From Bigelowiella natans CCMP2755 (Eukaryota; Cercozoa; Chlorarachniophyceae), in assembly GCA_000320545.1 (NCBI GenBank), contig ADNK01000904.1, positions 132,501-180,000 on the forward strand: DNA of 47,500 bases. Reading direction: 5' to 3'. A program made the translations under genes and the position numbers. A model generated the notes under the pieces. That model made no database searches and was not told the DNA's origin. It was given only the letters and a program-made list of their open reading frames with translations. Of this stretch, positions 35,509 to 47,075 are shown one piece after another (position 1 is the first letter of the stretch; every line of letters starts with the position of its first letter).

Positions 35509-36668
35509 ATACACACACTCTTCCAATGGTTCATGGAACAATGACAAAGGATTGTTTCCGCTCGTGTTATTATTGTTGTTTGTGGTGGTCATCGTTCCAC
35601 CATTATTTGCCCACTCGTTTCCCCCTACCCGCGTGCGCGTCGTTAATGGCTGTTGTGGTTTTGTGCTGTCAGTCTCGATAAAGATGGAAACACCACGTGG
35701 CCAATCACCTTGATGAGCTACATGTACGTGGAGCAAAATCTCACCTCGAAAGGTAGGCTACTCGTGATGGAGAAAACTACAGGCACGGGAGACACTTTAT
35801 CAACCTTCACAATTTTATCTTTCATAAATGATAGAGAAATGATGTTTTCTTGCGGTGTCTGGCAGAGCAAAACGGGCAGCTTCTCAAGTCATTTATTGAG
35901 TTTGTGCTATCGCCAACTGGCCAGGTCGTTATAAAAAGCTTGAGAAACAGCCTCGTATCAGCCCTCCACTCCACCCTCTACTCACTATCCAATTTCCTCT
36001 GTCTGTGTGTGTGTGCGTGCGTGCGTGCGTGCCATAAATATCTGGGAAATTTTGACGAAACGTCTTTTTCTAGGGAATTGCTGAAGAATTCTCCTTCGTG
36101 CGCGTACCGGCATCCATTGTAATGACCTCAACGATGATTGTGGCAACAGCTATGATGATGATGATGTTTCGTGAGGATGTTGATGATGGATGGCACACGT
36201 TAAAGAGAAACAAAACCACATCAATCTATATTGATATTGGATAAGAATTTCCTCACACTCACGCATAATATATATACTCATATGCTTATATCAAATTAAA
36301 TACTCTCGTTCATAGTATAGATGCATGTGTCGCCTCTGTGTGTGTATGTGCATGCAGACCCCCCCTGTCCCTCCCCCTATCTTCTTTCCTCTTTTTGAGC
36401 GAACGACTCCTCTCCCACTTTATTACTTGTTAGTTGTTAAAAACAATTACTGTTCTCTGAACAGATCTCTTATAATAACGTCACCCTAAATTCTTTGGCC
36501 CTCGCTAGTGGCACTACGCCATATTTCATCGAGGTAGCAAGTACTAATTCTTCTGAGTTCCTGCTATGAAGGCAAGAATACTATATTCGTGTACTCATTT
36601 GATGTTTACCGCAAACATACACACTCACACACACACACACACACACACACATTTACACACACACATAT

Positions 36669-36710
<42 letters not shown>

Positions 36711-37557
36711 TTATATCTTCCTTTTTTTCTCCTTTCTTTCCGTCTGTCCTACCTAATGCTCGTGACGCCATACCTTCACAGGGAAGCTCCACCCAGGTGG
36801 GAACGGGAGCTCAAGAATTCGTGATTTCGCAGAAACGCCAGAGCTTTGCAGACTACGACCGGAACCTCATTTATTCTCAGCTGGACGCTTTATCCGCTAG
36901 AATCTCAACGCAGGAGGCTTCGTCTCACGTATGAACCGATGAAGCGCGAAACACGCATCCTCATCAGCACTAGAGACAATGATGATGAAGAGGCGAGGGT
37001 GAATGCTGTCGAGAGGATATAGCCCTAGATACAACTTGATACCCTCCTCCCCACCTTCCTCTCCTCCTCTCGCTGTTGCTCATAAGTTTATTTAGTCCTA
37101 ATTTCAGCATTCTATCATAACTGCCAAAAAGCTGCACGTGCATACTGTTAGCACTCACGCTATTCTCTACTACTACTACTACTACTAACTAACTAACTAA
37201 CTAAATAACAAACCGTAGATTGAAACTCTGTATGGAAGTGGAACTACGAATCCTTCTCGCCTGTTCTGGAAGGTGTGTAGCTTGTACATGCGAACGGGCT
37301 GACAACGGGGAGAAGGGAAAAAAGAGGGTGGGAGGGGGGGGAGGGGGGATTCGATGAAACATAGCCGCTCCCTTGTTTTATTCTCTCATCCTCTTGTGTG
37401 TTGTGTGTATTTTAGGCAATGGCATTGATGCAGGATCAAGCCTCTATACCGCTTCATCTTTCATACCGCGCAGTCGGCTCTGGAACAGGAATCTCTGAGT
37501 GAGTAGTTCGTTCACCAGTGCCGCTTAATAACACGGGGATATCATATTCACGAAAGA

Positions 37558-37601
<44 letters not shown>

Positions 37602-39466
37602 AGAGAGGCCGAGACAGAGACGAAAGGATCGAAGATGTACAAACCATTCCCTCCCCCTCCTACCCCTAAGGTTCATCGGTGCAGATAATGGCAACGTGTC
37701 CTATACCCATTTCGGATCCGGTGATATTCCATTCAACTCTGAGGACTACTCCAGTTACACCGCTAGTGGCCGTCAGTTCGTGCATATCCCTTTTATTGTG
37801 GGTGCAATCGGTAATAAATTGTCAGATAAGGGTGGGGGGGGGACAGGGGGTAGGTCCAGATTTTCGAAAATAATCATGTATACTTGTTAAGGAGGGGACA
37901 TATTTTTTGGCAACCTATTAGAGTGAATTATGATGGATAATGCCAATGATGGTGCTGGTGGTGGTGGTGGTGGTTGTGATTGCACTGTTTTCTATCCAAG
38001 GAATCTTCCACAGTGTTCCTGCTGCCGACCTTGGGGGACATCGTCTCGGCTTGGATCCGTAAGTAACAAATAGATAGGGAAAAACAAAAGGATAAAGGAG
38101 AAAACACTTGCTACTCCTATTGCATAAGGAGGCATGCAGATTGTTATACATCACACTAGTGCTGCCCTACTTTCTGCTTCTTCATAAACAATTCCAACCG
38201 AGGCGATAGCATGATGGATTGGTTGAGCTTTTGTTTATTGATGATTGATGATCTGGTGTATGTATATAGCTGCAGTCTCGCAGCGGTAATGTCGAGGAGA
38301 ATCACTACCTGGGATCATCCTGACATCTTAAGGGTACTACGTAATACAACAACAACCCTAACCCTAATGTTGCTGAATATATACCTTAATATCTCTATAC
38401 CCCCCCCCCCCCATATGTACGTGCATTGATTTTAACTTATGTCACTATCATCATCAAAGATGTGAAATACTGGCCATCGTCGCTACAACCCATTGTCGTT
38501 GCCGTGATCCTTTTATTATTCAGCAAAATCCACATCTTCGAGTACCAGCAAATCAGCCTATCAACGTACTTATATAATATGATATCACCCCATCCTCCCC
38601 CCCACCCCCGCGCTCCTTTTACATATTCGTCAGAATTGTACTTCAAAAGATATTGATCCATATAGCTACGACGACTACAATAACAACTTATAATAATAGA
38701 AATAATAATAATAAATAATAATAATAATAATAATAATACTTCTCTTTTAGGTGGTCCGTCGAGTACGAGGATCCAGCTCTACCGCCGGCGTAACCTCGTA
38801 AGTGGATGTGCGTGTGCGTGTGCGCGACCCGGTGCAGTAGTGACATTAACCGCATGGTACCAGAGAACAGTGAACACAGGCGAAAATCAATGTTATCCTC
38901 CACAAAATTAACAATACCAAAGACTGAGCGGCAGCTGCCCACATTTCAGTACACATGCTGATAAGAGGCTCGTTACCTCGATGGCCCATCCCCCCCCCTC
39001 TTCTCTCTAGATATCTCCAGAATGTACATTTGGGTGCAGCAGGCTGCCCGCCATGGTCACTCGGTAAAGACGACGACATTTAATTCGCAAACCTCCCCGC
39101 GTTGATCGTTGGTGATGGTGATGGTGAGGGAAATGGTCGTGACAATGGCAATGATGGCCTTGTTTACACTTGCTGTAAGGTTTTGGAAGGACTATCACAT
39201 GGCCGCAAGGAACGATTCCGGCGCAGGGATCTGGAGGCATTGTTTTTGTTTTGGTATTTCATTAAACGCAGATGCCCTATCCCCCCCCCCCCCCCCCCGC
39301 CTTCCTCTCCTGTGACACTCCCTCTTGCTTCACCATCCGGTAACCCTGCTGCTATCTTAGGTTAATACTCCATACTCGATCTCCTACCTCGATGCTGGCT
39401 TTGGGCATGATAACAACCTGGAAGAGATTTCGCTCAAGAACAGAGCTGGAAGGTCGCTCGTAGAGA

Positions 39467-39542
<76 letters not shown>

Positions 39543-39586
39543 AGAGAGAGAGTACACTGAAGAGTGGTGGTGGTGATAGGATATAA

Positions 39587-39625
<39 letters not shown>

Positions 39626-41739
39626 TCACAATACACATAGGTTTTTGACCTCTAAGGAGGCAGACATCAGCGCTGCAGGTGCACAAGCTGCCGCTACCAT
39701 TGGACAACCAGGTAAACAGCGCATGTAAGCTATGCACGCTGTGGCTTCTCATACCTGCGAGTGTAGAGGACAGGAGATCTGTTTGAACCCTACTTCTAAA
39801 TCCCCCGATAGCATCATCATCATCATCATCACTATTACAGCTCTCCCCGACGGCGTTCTTGCTCATTTGGAAAATTTCTTTTCCCCCTCCCTTAAGGCTC
39901 TATTCCTTCTCAACCAACGTCCAGTTGGGCGAACGTGACTCTTAACGACCGAGATGGGCAAACAACTTGGCCAATCACTGCCTTCTCCTACTTCTACGTC
40001 GAAAAGGTAGTATATTATTATTTCACGGCAACCGATACTACTACAACAGCAACCACAACTACTACTAAAAGAAACTATACCTATGCCTGTTTATCTGGAC
40101 CCCCTCCCCCCCCCCCTCTCCCCCTGCTGTGACGCGTCTGTGTGTTTGCGCTTCAAAATTTGTTTTTCCTAGCCTTCACTTCCTCCTTTTGACTTGGTTG
40201 TGACAGGACCTTCGCCGATTCAACCAGACTGGGGAGGTGCTAAAGGCATTTATAAAGTATGAAAAGGAGAAAATGAGATATTATATACGCGTGTGTGCTG
40301 TGTGTGTTGGTGTGGGTGAAGCTGCCCCACGCCGTCGTTCGTCGTGGGTTTGTTCTGGCGTTTGATTGGCAGTTCTTCTTCCGCACAGATTCATCATGGA
40401 TCACCCCTCTCTCGCATCGGAGTTCAGATTCTCTAAGATCCCGCAGGTAGGAGGTGTATGTAGAAGTACCGATAGTAGTAATTATGATGAAGATGATGAT
40501 TATGATGTGTGCCGACATGATAAAAGGTCAACACCACTTGCACAACTAGAAACTCCCTCTTCCCATTCTCATCATCGGGGGGGGGTTCAGGAAGATATTT
40601 AATTTGCTTTGCTTTGCTTTGTATCCATTCCGTTCTCAAGACTGTGTTATTATTGCCCCACCCCCCTCTCAGTCTATCTACAACTACAACATTGCAACAC
40701 TGAATTCCATCCAGACCTCTGGAACGCCTTTCGTGTTCGAGTATGTTTTCGTTCCCATCTCTCAGCAGCATTGTCGTTTGTCGTCTAATGCAATATTTTG
40801 AGAGAGATAGAGAGAGGGAGGAGGGTGGGATACAGCATGTGTCATATTTGTGTAATAAATAGCATACTATGCGGTGAATGGGTGGCAATATGTTTGTGTT
40901 CTAGATCATCCTCGACTACTCAGGCGGGTGTGGGCGCTGGGCCGTACGTGGTGCGTAATCAAGTGACGGCGATGATGATGATGATAATGATAATGATGAA
41001 AAGGAGCACTAGTGATGGTGATGAAGATAGGTCCAATCCAACCGACCGTGATAATCAGGAATTTCTACCCTCCATTTCCAACAGCATTTCCAATGCTACT
41101 CCTGTTTCCGTGTTATGTTTGAATCCTCTATCTTCTGCGACAATACCCTGTTACTCCAAACACACAGCCCATTTGTGCTTTGCCACCAACCTCTAGATTA
41201 GCGGGAAGCGCAGAGGGTACCAAGATCTCGCCCTAGCCGCTGCAACGAGCAACATCACCACCTTGCAGAGCAGCGTGGCGAGTCTTGAGGCCTCATCAGC
41301 AGCTGGCGGGTGTAGCTGCAAGGACTACGATGACTCGGATGTCAAAGCTATTGCTAATGTCGCCGCCGTCTTCGGGGTATTTACTTATTTCAGTTCTTTA
41401 TTAAATAGGAGAGAGTGAGGGAAGGGGGGAAAGGAAAAGAAGGGGGGTGGTTGTCGTAGTAGCGATTAAAGTATTTGTGAGTCGTTTGATATTTCACTAG
41501 TGGAGCGGCAGTTGATAGAAGTGGAGGAGTTGAGGGTATGACGACAGATATTGGCGCCTCAAAGGCGACGAAAACGAATAGCACCATCAACATCAATAAT
41601 GACGATTGCGACAATGAAAATTGTAATACGATTTCAATTGCAGGTTCTGGCATTCGTGATCTCCGTTATCGTGGCGATTAAAGTGTTCTGTTGCACGCCA
41701 GGTTGGGGAAGGCGAAAAAGAAATTTAGGATCGAAATAG
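32598..41739 (+). CDS. Tandem two-domain PstS-like surface protein with C-terminal membrane anchor
   Basis: Exon 1 (32598-32637, MRTFRYLPLVALLG) starts a signal peptide and splices in frame to 32763-32822 (PTIHGSG) and 32887-32943 (TTNPSPFFWKVMDLF). Domain 1 continues with TYRAVGSSTG, NGNVAYTDFGAGDIPM, VHIPFVIGGVSIFY, TTWDNPAITTLNPSL, RIKGSSSTSGVT, SSTPYSIG/YIDSGFGH, KNRAG and, ending about 36120, LLKSFIEFVLSPTGQ. Domain 2 repeats the order from about 37219: GSGTTNPSRLFWKAMALM, SYRAVGSGTG, NGNVSYTHFGSGDIPF, VHIPFIVGAIG, ITTWDHPDI, RVRGSSSTAGVT, VNTPYSISYLDAGFGH, KNRAG, TTWPITAFSYFYVEK. This is the fold order of PstS phosphate-binding proteins. The last exons have a Cys motif, then VLAFVISVIVAIKVFCC and a basic tail, a type I anchor. 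Both domains lack the Asp of the canonical R-x-D-G-S-G motif. Likely an outward-facing ligand binder; phosphate binding is inference. More than 25 exons; a few joins unresolved. Confidence 0.85.
34759..34786. repeat. G-run
   Basis: An uninterrupted run of about 26 G follows soon after the donor of the exon ending STPYSIG in the PstS-like gene. Confidence 0.95.
35410..35520. repeat. Compound microsatellite (CT)n then (CA)n
   Basis: A (CT)n tract passes directly into (CA)n, intronic in the PstS-like gene between exons of domain 1. Confidence 0.95.
36618..36706. repeat. Compound microsatellite (CA)n then (TA)n
   Basis: Intronic tract between domains 1 and 2 of the PstS-like gene. Confidence 0.95.
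37560..37605. repeat. (GA)n microsatellite
   Basis: Intronic (GA)n in domain 2 of the PstS-like gene, 70 bases after the donor following GSGTGISE. Confidence 0.95.
39471..39623. repeat. Paired compound microsatellites (CA)n-(TA)n and (TA)n
   Basis: (CA)n passes into (TA)n at 39471-39539; a second (TA)n lies at 39590-39623. They are separated by about 50 bases and sit in one intron of the PstS-like gene. Confidence 0.95.
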
Positions 41740-43340
41740 TTGGAATAATAAGTGGCACATCCTCCCTTCTCCCTCCCTTTTCCTCATAATGACACTCGAA
41801 TTCTTTACTGTGAAATAACTCTACCCGCTTGTGGAATTGTGCGATTCAATCAAGGCCAGATTCATATCTCCACTGACTCTGAAAAGAGCGTTCCTCGCAC
41901 CTCATTTTCTCTCCCGCCCTACACTGAATTTAGGCCACCGCGGCGGTGCTGCCAAGGTTGAGAGGGAAAGCAATTCCATATCGATGGGAGTCATGCCTGC
42001 ATCACGTAAGGGGCTAGATTGTCAGTGAAGGGAGAGATTGTGCATATCAGAAGAATAAATAACTACCCTGATGTAATTAATGTTGGGGATGGTAGATGCA
42101 TCCTTCGATTTCGTTTCGGATGTTCTATCTTGCATGTACGTGTGTGTTTTTTGCTAATATTTTAATACAACAAATTTTCATCATTGTACAGAGATGGAAA
42201 TCAAGCTTAGTGAGAAAGTGTAGATTTCGGCCGACTGACTCAAGGAACGAGCAAAGAACCCACTAATCGCACAGTCGATTTTGTATCTTTTCTTATTTAT
42301 GTGATTAGAGTATATGCAGTGTCTATAGTTTGCTAGGGGTGGAGGTTTCGTATAGCCTAGATTTAGTGGACTGTATCGCACACGGCACAGATTCATGAAG
42401 TAGGGATGTCGATATTTCATTCTCTCAACATGCAATATTTGTAAAGGTGGTATACATGTATGTGCTAATGTGTGGCAAAACATGTGCAAGTAGATCGAGG
42501 GATTGCTGATGTTTTTTTTTTTCATGAAAACGTTCAAAAAGTTCAAAAGCACAAACTGCAATGGTGATTTGCAATGCTTCTTGAAGCGTAAGCATTTGTT
42601 TGTCGTTTGCGCTCAATTGAGAGGTGCATCGCTCTGCCAACGGGCAAAGACTGCTGCATTGCATCGCCATGACACGCTGCACATCGCAATGGCAGACGAG
42701 CAAACTGTATATCATCATGCATGTAACATATTGCATGTCTATCATATCTAGCTGTGCTCAGGCTAGCAGGCGTCTTCACTTGTTGCTGCACTGTGAGCAA
42801 GCATCTGGCTGTCTGTCATCACTTGGTCGCAGCGCATTATTGCGCCACAAACGGACACTTGACACATGTGAGACGGATGTAATGAAATGTTTAAATTACA
42901 CTTGACACATGTGCAACACATGTTGCACATATCCAGTTATCTGTGAGACATGGGCTTGTGTGGTTTGATGTGTCCATCATGCCTGTACGTTATCTAGCAA
43001 ACAATGTTCTAGCTAGCTGGCGCGATTGGATCCACGCCAGTTGCATTTAGCTAGCAGTAGTTGTGCATGTCTCTCTGGCGGGTTGCGTGCCATGCTGCAC
43101 ATGCTCGCTCGCTCGCTCGCTAGTCAATTTTCTGCGACCACTTGCACGTCAAGCCGATGATTAGACTGTAATAGCAAACACATGCATTTGTTGATCGCTC
43201 CGCACGTCAGCACAGATAGATCTTTAGCTGTCCTGGCCGGACTAATTGCGCACGCACGACCATAGAAATCCCGGGCATGCAGGCTCAAATCGCACTTCTA
43301 AATTACAATCGCACCGAGGCAGCCCGGACACTCTCAGCGA
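41740..43340. other. Convergent spacer, TGCA/CATG/GCTAGC-rich, no gene seen
   Basis: About 1.6 kb between the stop of the PstS-like gene and the proposed 3' end of the next minus-strand gene. Overlapping antisense frames at 42425-42905 show no domain. From 42880 to 43300 words such as ACACATGTGCAACACATGTT, GCTAGCTGG, GCTCGCTCGCTCGCTCGCTAG and GCATGC are dense, including near-palindromes at 42899-42930. Confidence 0.5.
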
Positions 43341-43615
43341 GTTTCTCCAGAAGCTAGGGAAATAGTAGCCAAATAAAGTTCACAAAGAAGCATCGATAAC
43401 ACGAATGATAAATCAAAGAAAATTTTAGAAAGGGTGCTAGTGACGAGTATCATGCTGCCAGCAAGAACAGACTCCCTCTGCTTGAATACACACGTCATAT
43501 TTGCATCGTATGGGTTGTTGTGCATGTTATTATGGTGGAATATTACCGCCGCAGGATCGTCAATCCCTGGTACATAAAAGTGTGCATGGGACTCGTGCTT
43601 ACCGACCTGCAAACG

Positions 43616-43652
<37 letters not shown>

Positions 43653-44629
43653 AATATCAGGTCTGCAAAGATGGCTAGCGAGCCAAAAGAGAGGGGGGGG
43701 GGGATGGGTGGAGGCATCATAATTGTAATTATCATTATTATCTTACCGTGACTGTGTAGACGCTCACATTTGGAACGTTCTCCGCATAATCGTCAGTGCG
43801 AGAGAGAAATGGGCGATTTGGCTGACGGCGGGGTTGAAATCAAGCATACATCAGCTAAAAACTCATGATCGGTGAACAAGTGTAAAGACACCGCAGCAGC
43901 ACTCACCACCGCTTCCTCGACATCGGAGGAGGTGCGAAGTCTTTCTCTATACGCATTGTCCTAGGAGAAGAAGAGAGGGATGATAGATGAAAGATGATAT
44001 AAGCAATAGGCGGGAGGAGATTGTTCGCATGGGCATGTTAGGAAACAAGCGTGACGCGCATTTATCATTAGTTTTGGCGATCTGGCATCATCGCAACGGG
44101 GAGTCCGAATGTTGTTTGATGGAGAGAGAGTATGTTCAGGGAAAAACGAATGATACTCTCATAAGCGTGCAGTGGCAAAATGGCAGTAGCAGTAGCAGAA
44201 GCAGTAGCGGTAGCCATGCATCACAATGGCCTGCACATTAACCTCAGCGTGATCTGCCAACTTTCCGAATGAAGAGCTCTCCCCTTTATTATTGGTGTTT
44301 GATGATGGAAAGTATTTTAAGAGCATAAGCATGTTCCATGGCACGAATCACAGTGGCAAGTTGCAAGGTGGCAGTGGTGGTGGTGGTTGTGGGGGGGGGG
44401 GGATTTGGGGGGAATGACCGATCATAGAAGGACGGGCAGGAGAATCAAGAAACAACTGATGCTCTCTTTTCTCCTATGCGAATAATAAATGACAAATAAT
44501 GAGAAGAATGATAGTCTTGATGATAATACACCGCGAAGGCGACGACGACGAGGAGGAGGAGAAGGAGGAGGAGGTGCAAGTTAAATCTGATCGGTATCTA
44601 TGCTTGCGTGTTCAGGTACTCCAAGCTCG

Positions 44630-44673
<44 letters not shown>

Positions 44674-45935
44674 TTTACACACCCACATACACACCCACCC
44701 CCCGCGTATAGGTAGTTATTTATATATATATTATACCCCCCTTTTGTAGAAAACATGGTGGTAAACATCTAAAAGGGGGCTCTTATTGGGGTTTTTGATA
44801 GCTCAGAGAACTCTATTAGACCTTCTGGTCCCTGAGCACCCTGGTCCATTACTTTTCCTCCCTTTGGTTGGCGCGGAAAAAATCTTGGGGGGGGGGGGGG
44901 GGGATGGGAGGAGAATAATAACGGATATAAGAGTGTGATGATGATGATATCGATTAGCTGTGCAGGTTATGATTTTCAATCATTCCACCTCCGCGTGGTG
45001 TGTGATTCTCACAACATTTTATTGAATGAATGGGGGTGACGAGAAGCATCCTCACACACACAAACACACGCACACACGCACACACGCACACACGCACACA
45101 CGCACACACGCACACACGCACATACAAACACTCGTTATTCATGCTAGCATTTTACACCGATGCTTTGCTTACCCTTTCCATCTCAGGAGGCGGCGCAAGA
45201 GAAGATGATGTCTCCTCCTGAGCGAAGGCAAAATCGAGGGGGAGGAAGAAGCCAATGTGGGTGATGATGATGATGATGATGATGATTGTGGTGGTGGTGA
45301 TGATGGTGATGGTTTCATGCTAATAAGCAGCAGCAGCACTGCTACCCAATCGTGCTATTCATATTTTACCCTACTCATAGCCGGTGGGATTGAAGACTGC
45401 GTAGAAAGATGAGAATCGATTTGATGACTACTATCATCATCGTCGGTGTTGTTGGTGGTGACTCGAGGAGGATGATTCGTCGTATTTTGGTCGTCATCAC
45501 CGCCCTTATTATCAGCAGTAGCAGCGGCAGCAGCAGCATCCATTTGTGTGAATTGCTGGTGGAGCTGGGAGGGACTTTTCGGTGTCGTAGACATCGTCAT
45601 CATCCCCCCATTTTCTCCAGGGTACTGAGACAACAAACCTAGCGATAACAAAGCAACGAACACATCCTCATCGCAATAGACCATTGCTGTGGAAACAACA
45701 CGGGGCACTTCTAGAAGGCACCTCCTTCACCATTGCTAAGAGCCCTTCGCTCCTCCTCCTTAACTTCAAAGCCACTCCCCCTCTTCACCGCAGCTTCTGA
45801 TATCGATCATTGAACGTGTTCCCTCTCATCAGTATATATCCATGCATGCCAGCAAGAATGATGTGTGGTGATCATAATGATGATGCTACTCATGCGAATC
45901 ATGTCCAACATACGTCGAATAACATGTAAGACGAT

Positions 45936-45966
<31 letters not shown>

Positions 45967-46019
45967 TAGGGTGCTTTCCTATAGTCTTCTTCCTCCTCCT
46001 CCTCCTCCTACCATCCAAC

Positions 46020-46054
<35 letters not shown>

Positions 46055-46271
46055 CTGGTGAAACCACCGGTAAGTCCTTAGTGGGGAGGGGGATACTAGA
46101 CTCCCATGCTACAGCAGCATCACCACCACTTGCAGCAGGGGAGGAACTTCTCGGCTCTAAAGTTGGTCGTATCGTATCGACGGTGGTGAAAATGACGACG
46201 ACGACGGTGATGATGATGAAGAGAATGGGAAGGTGATGGTGTTGTGATGAGAAATGGTGATCATCAGACAT
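43340..46271 (-). CDS. Membrane-anchored protein of unknown function (fragmentary multi-exon model)
   Basis: ATG at 46271-46269 begins MSDDHHFSSQHHH, followed by LPILFIIITVVVVIFTTV, a probable signal anchor or signal peptide. Exon 46271-46055 ends in phase 1 and joins in frame to 45710-45639 (VPRVVSTAMVYCDEDVFVAL). Probable downstream exons are about 43964-43908 (AYREKLRTSSDVEEAVV), about 43828-43747 (RPFLSRTDDYAENVPNVSVY) and about 43612-43400 (VGKHESHAHFYVPGIDDPAA, then CVFKQRESVLAG). The last two join in frame. The section from 45.6 to 44.0 kb is full of repeats and I could not place exons reliably there, so one gene or two is open. No family was recognised. Confidence 0.35.
43617..43650. 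repeat. (CA)n microsatellite
   Basis: About sixteen CA units, directly before the exon beginning VGKHESH on the minus strand. Confidence 0.9.
44638..44671. repeat. (CT)n microsatellite
   Basis: About sixteen CT units within the repeat-rich part of the minus-strand gene. Confidence 0.9.
45053..45124. repeat. (CACACACG)n 8-bp minisatellite
   Basis: An ordered CACACACG repeat, about eight units. It is a higher-order derivative of (CA)n with a regular CpG every eighth base. Confidence 0.9.
45933..46055. repeat. (CA)n, (CTC)n and (AAT)n tracts
   Basis: (CA)n at 45936-45963, (CCT)n at 45990-46010 and (AAT)n at 46018-46052. The AAT tract abuts the donor of exon 46271-46055, which would read GTATTATTATT. 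Confidence 0.9.
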
Positions 46272-46503
46272 CACAACATATAAAAGCCCTGGCTATCTAC
46301 CCACTACAACAACAACAACTACTACTACTACTACTTCTACAATTCTGGGAAGTTACTTAGGACTGGGGGCGGCAAACTCCGTCCTGAAGAATACGATGAA
46401 CGTAATTTGGGAGGGGCAGGGAAAGGGCTGACCCCCCTCCTCGGGCTGCCTGTTCGCACGGGATGATGCTGCAACGAGGAATAACTACTGGTGGCGCGGC
46501 TGG

Positions 46504-46509
<6 letters not shown>

Positions 46510-46540
<31 letters not shown>
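46510..46540. repeat. (GA)n microsatellite
   Basis: About fifteen GA units upstream of the 46271 ATG. A C-run of about 19 bases follows at 46757-46776 and (CTA)n at 47040-47075. Confidence 0.9.
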
Positions 46541-46544
<4 letters not shown>

Positions 46545-46783
46545 GCAAATGAAGGAGGAGGGGAAGGACAAGCAACACCAACAAAATAAAAACAACACCA
46601 TTCATTCGTAATTGTTATGTATTATTACGATGCTTATTATGATCGTTCGTTGTTATCAATAATCGATCACGAAGGGTCTATAAGAGGAGGGCTATTGTAT
46701 GAGTGAAACCAAACGATTTCGAACAAAGGGGTTGAACCCTAGCATGCACAAAGCTGCCCCCCCCCCCCCCCCCCCATTTCCCA

Positions 46784-47041
46784 ACCTGAGTGATGGAGGA
46801 GGCAGCCTCTTTGTGAGGGAGTTGTTGCGTGACCGAGTAGGGCCTATGGAAGAGAAAACAGGGAAGTATGCATGATAGCAGCAGCCAATTCAAATAAGCG
46901 AAGAATGGGAGAGCGGATGAGGAGAGTCTGGTGAAGAGGAAGGAAATGAGAGAGGGAGAAGATAGAGAGAGGGAGGGAGAGAGAGAAAGTGTGGCGTCTT
47001 TTCCTACTTATTGTAATTACTTCCTTTTCTTTTTAATGCTG

Positions 47042-47075
<34 letters not shown>

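Noticed and set aside
38340-38370. Telomere-like AACCCTAACCCTAA
   Set aside because: Only two units inside an intron; not evidence of a chromosome end or telomere insertion.
45026-45221. His/Thr-rich frames across the CACACACG tract
   Set aside because: Pure by-product of the minisatellite in three frames.
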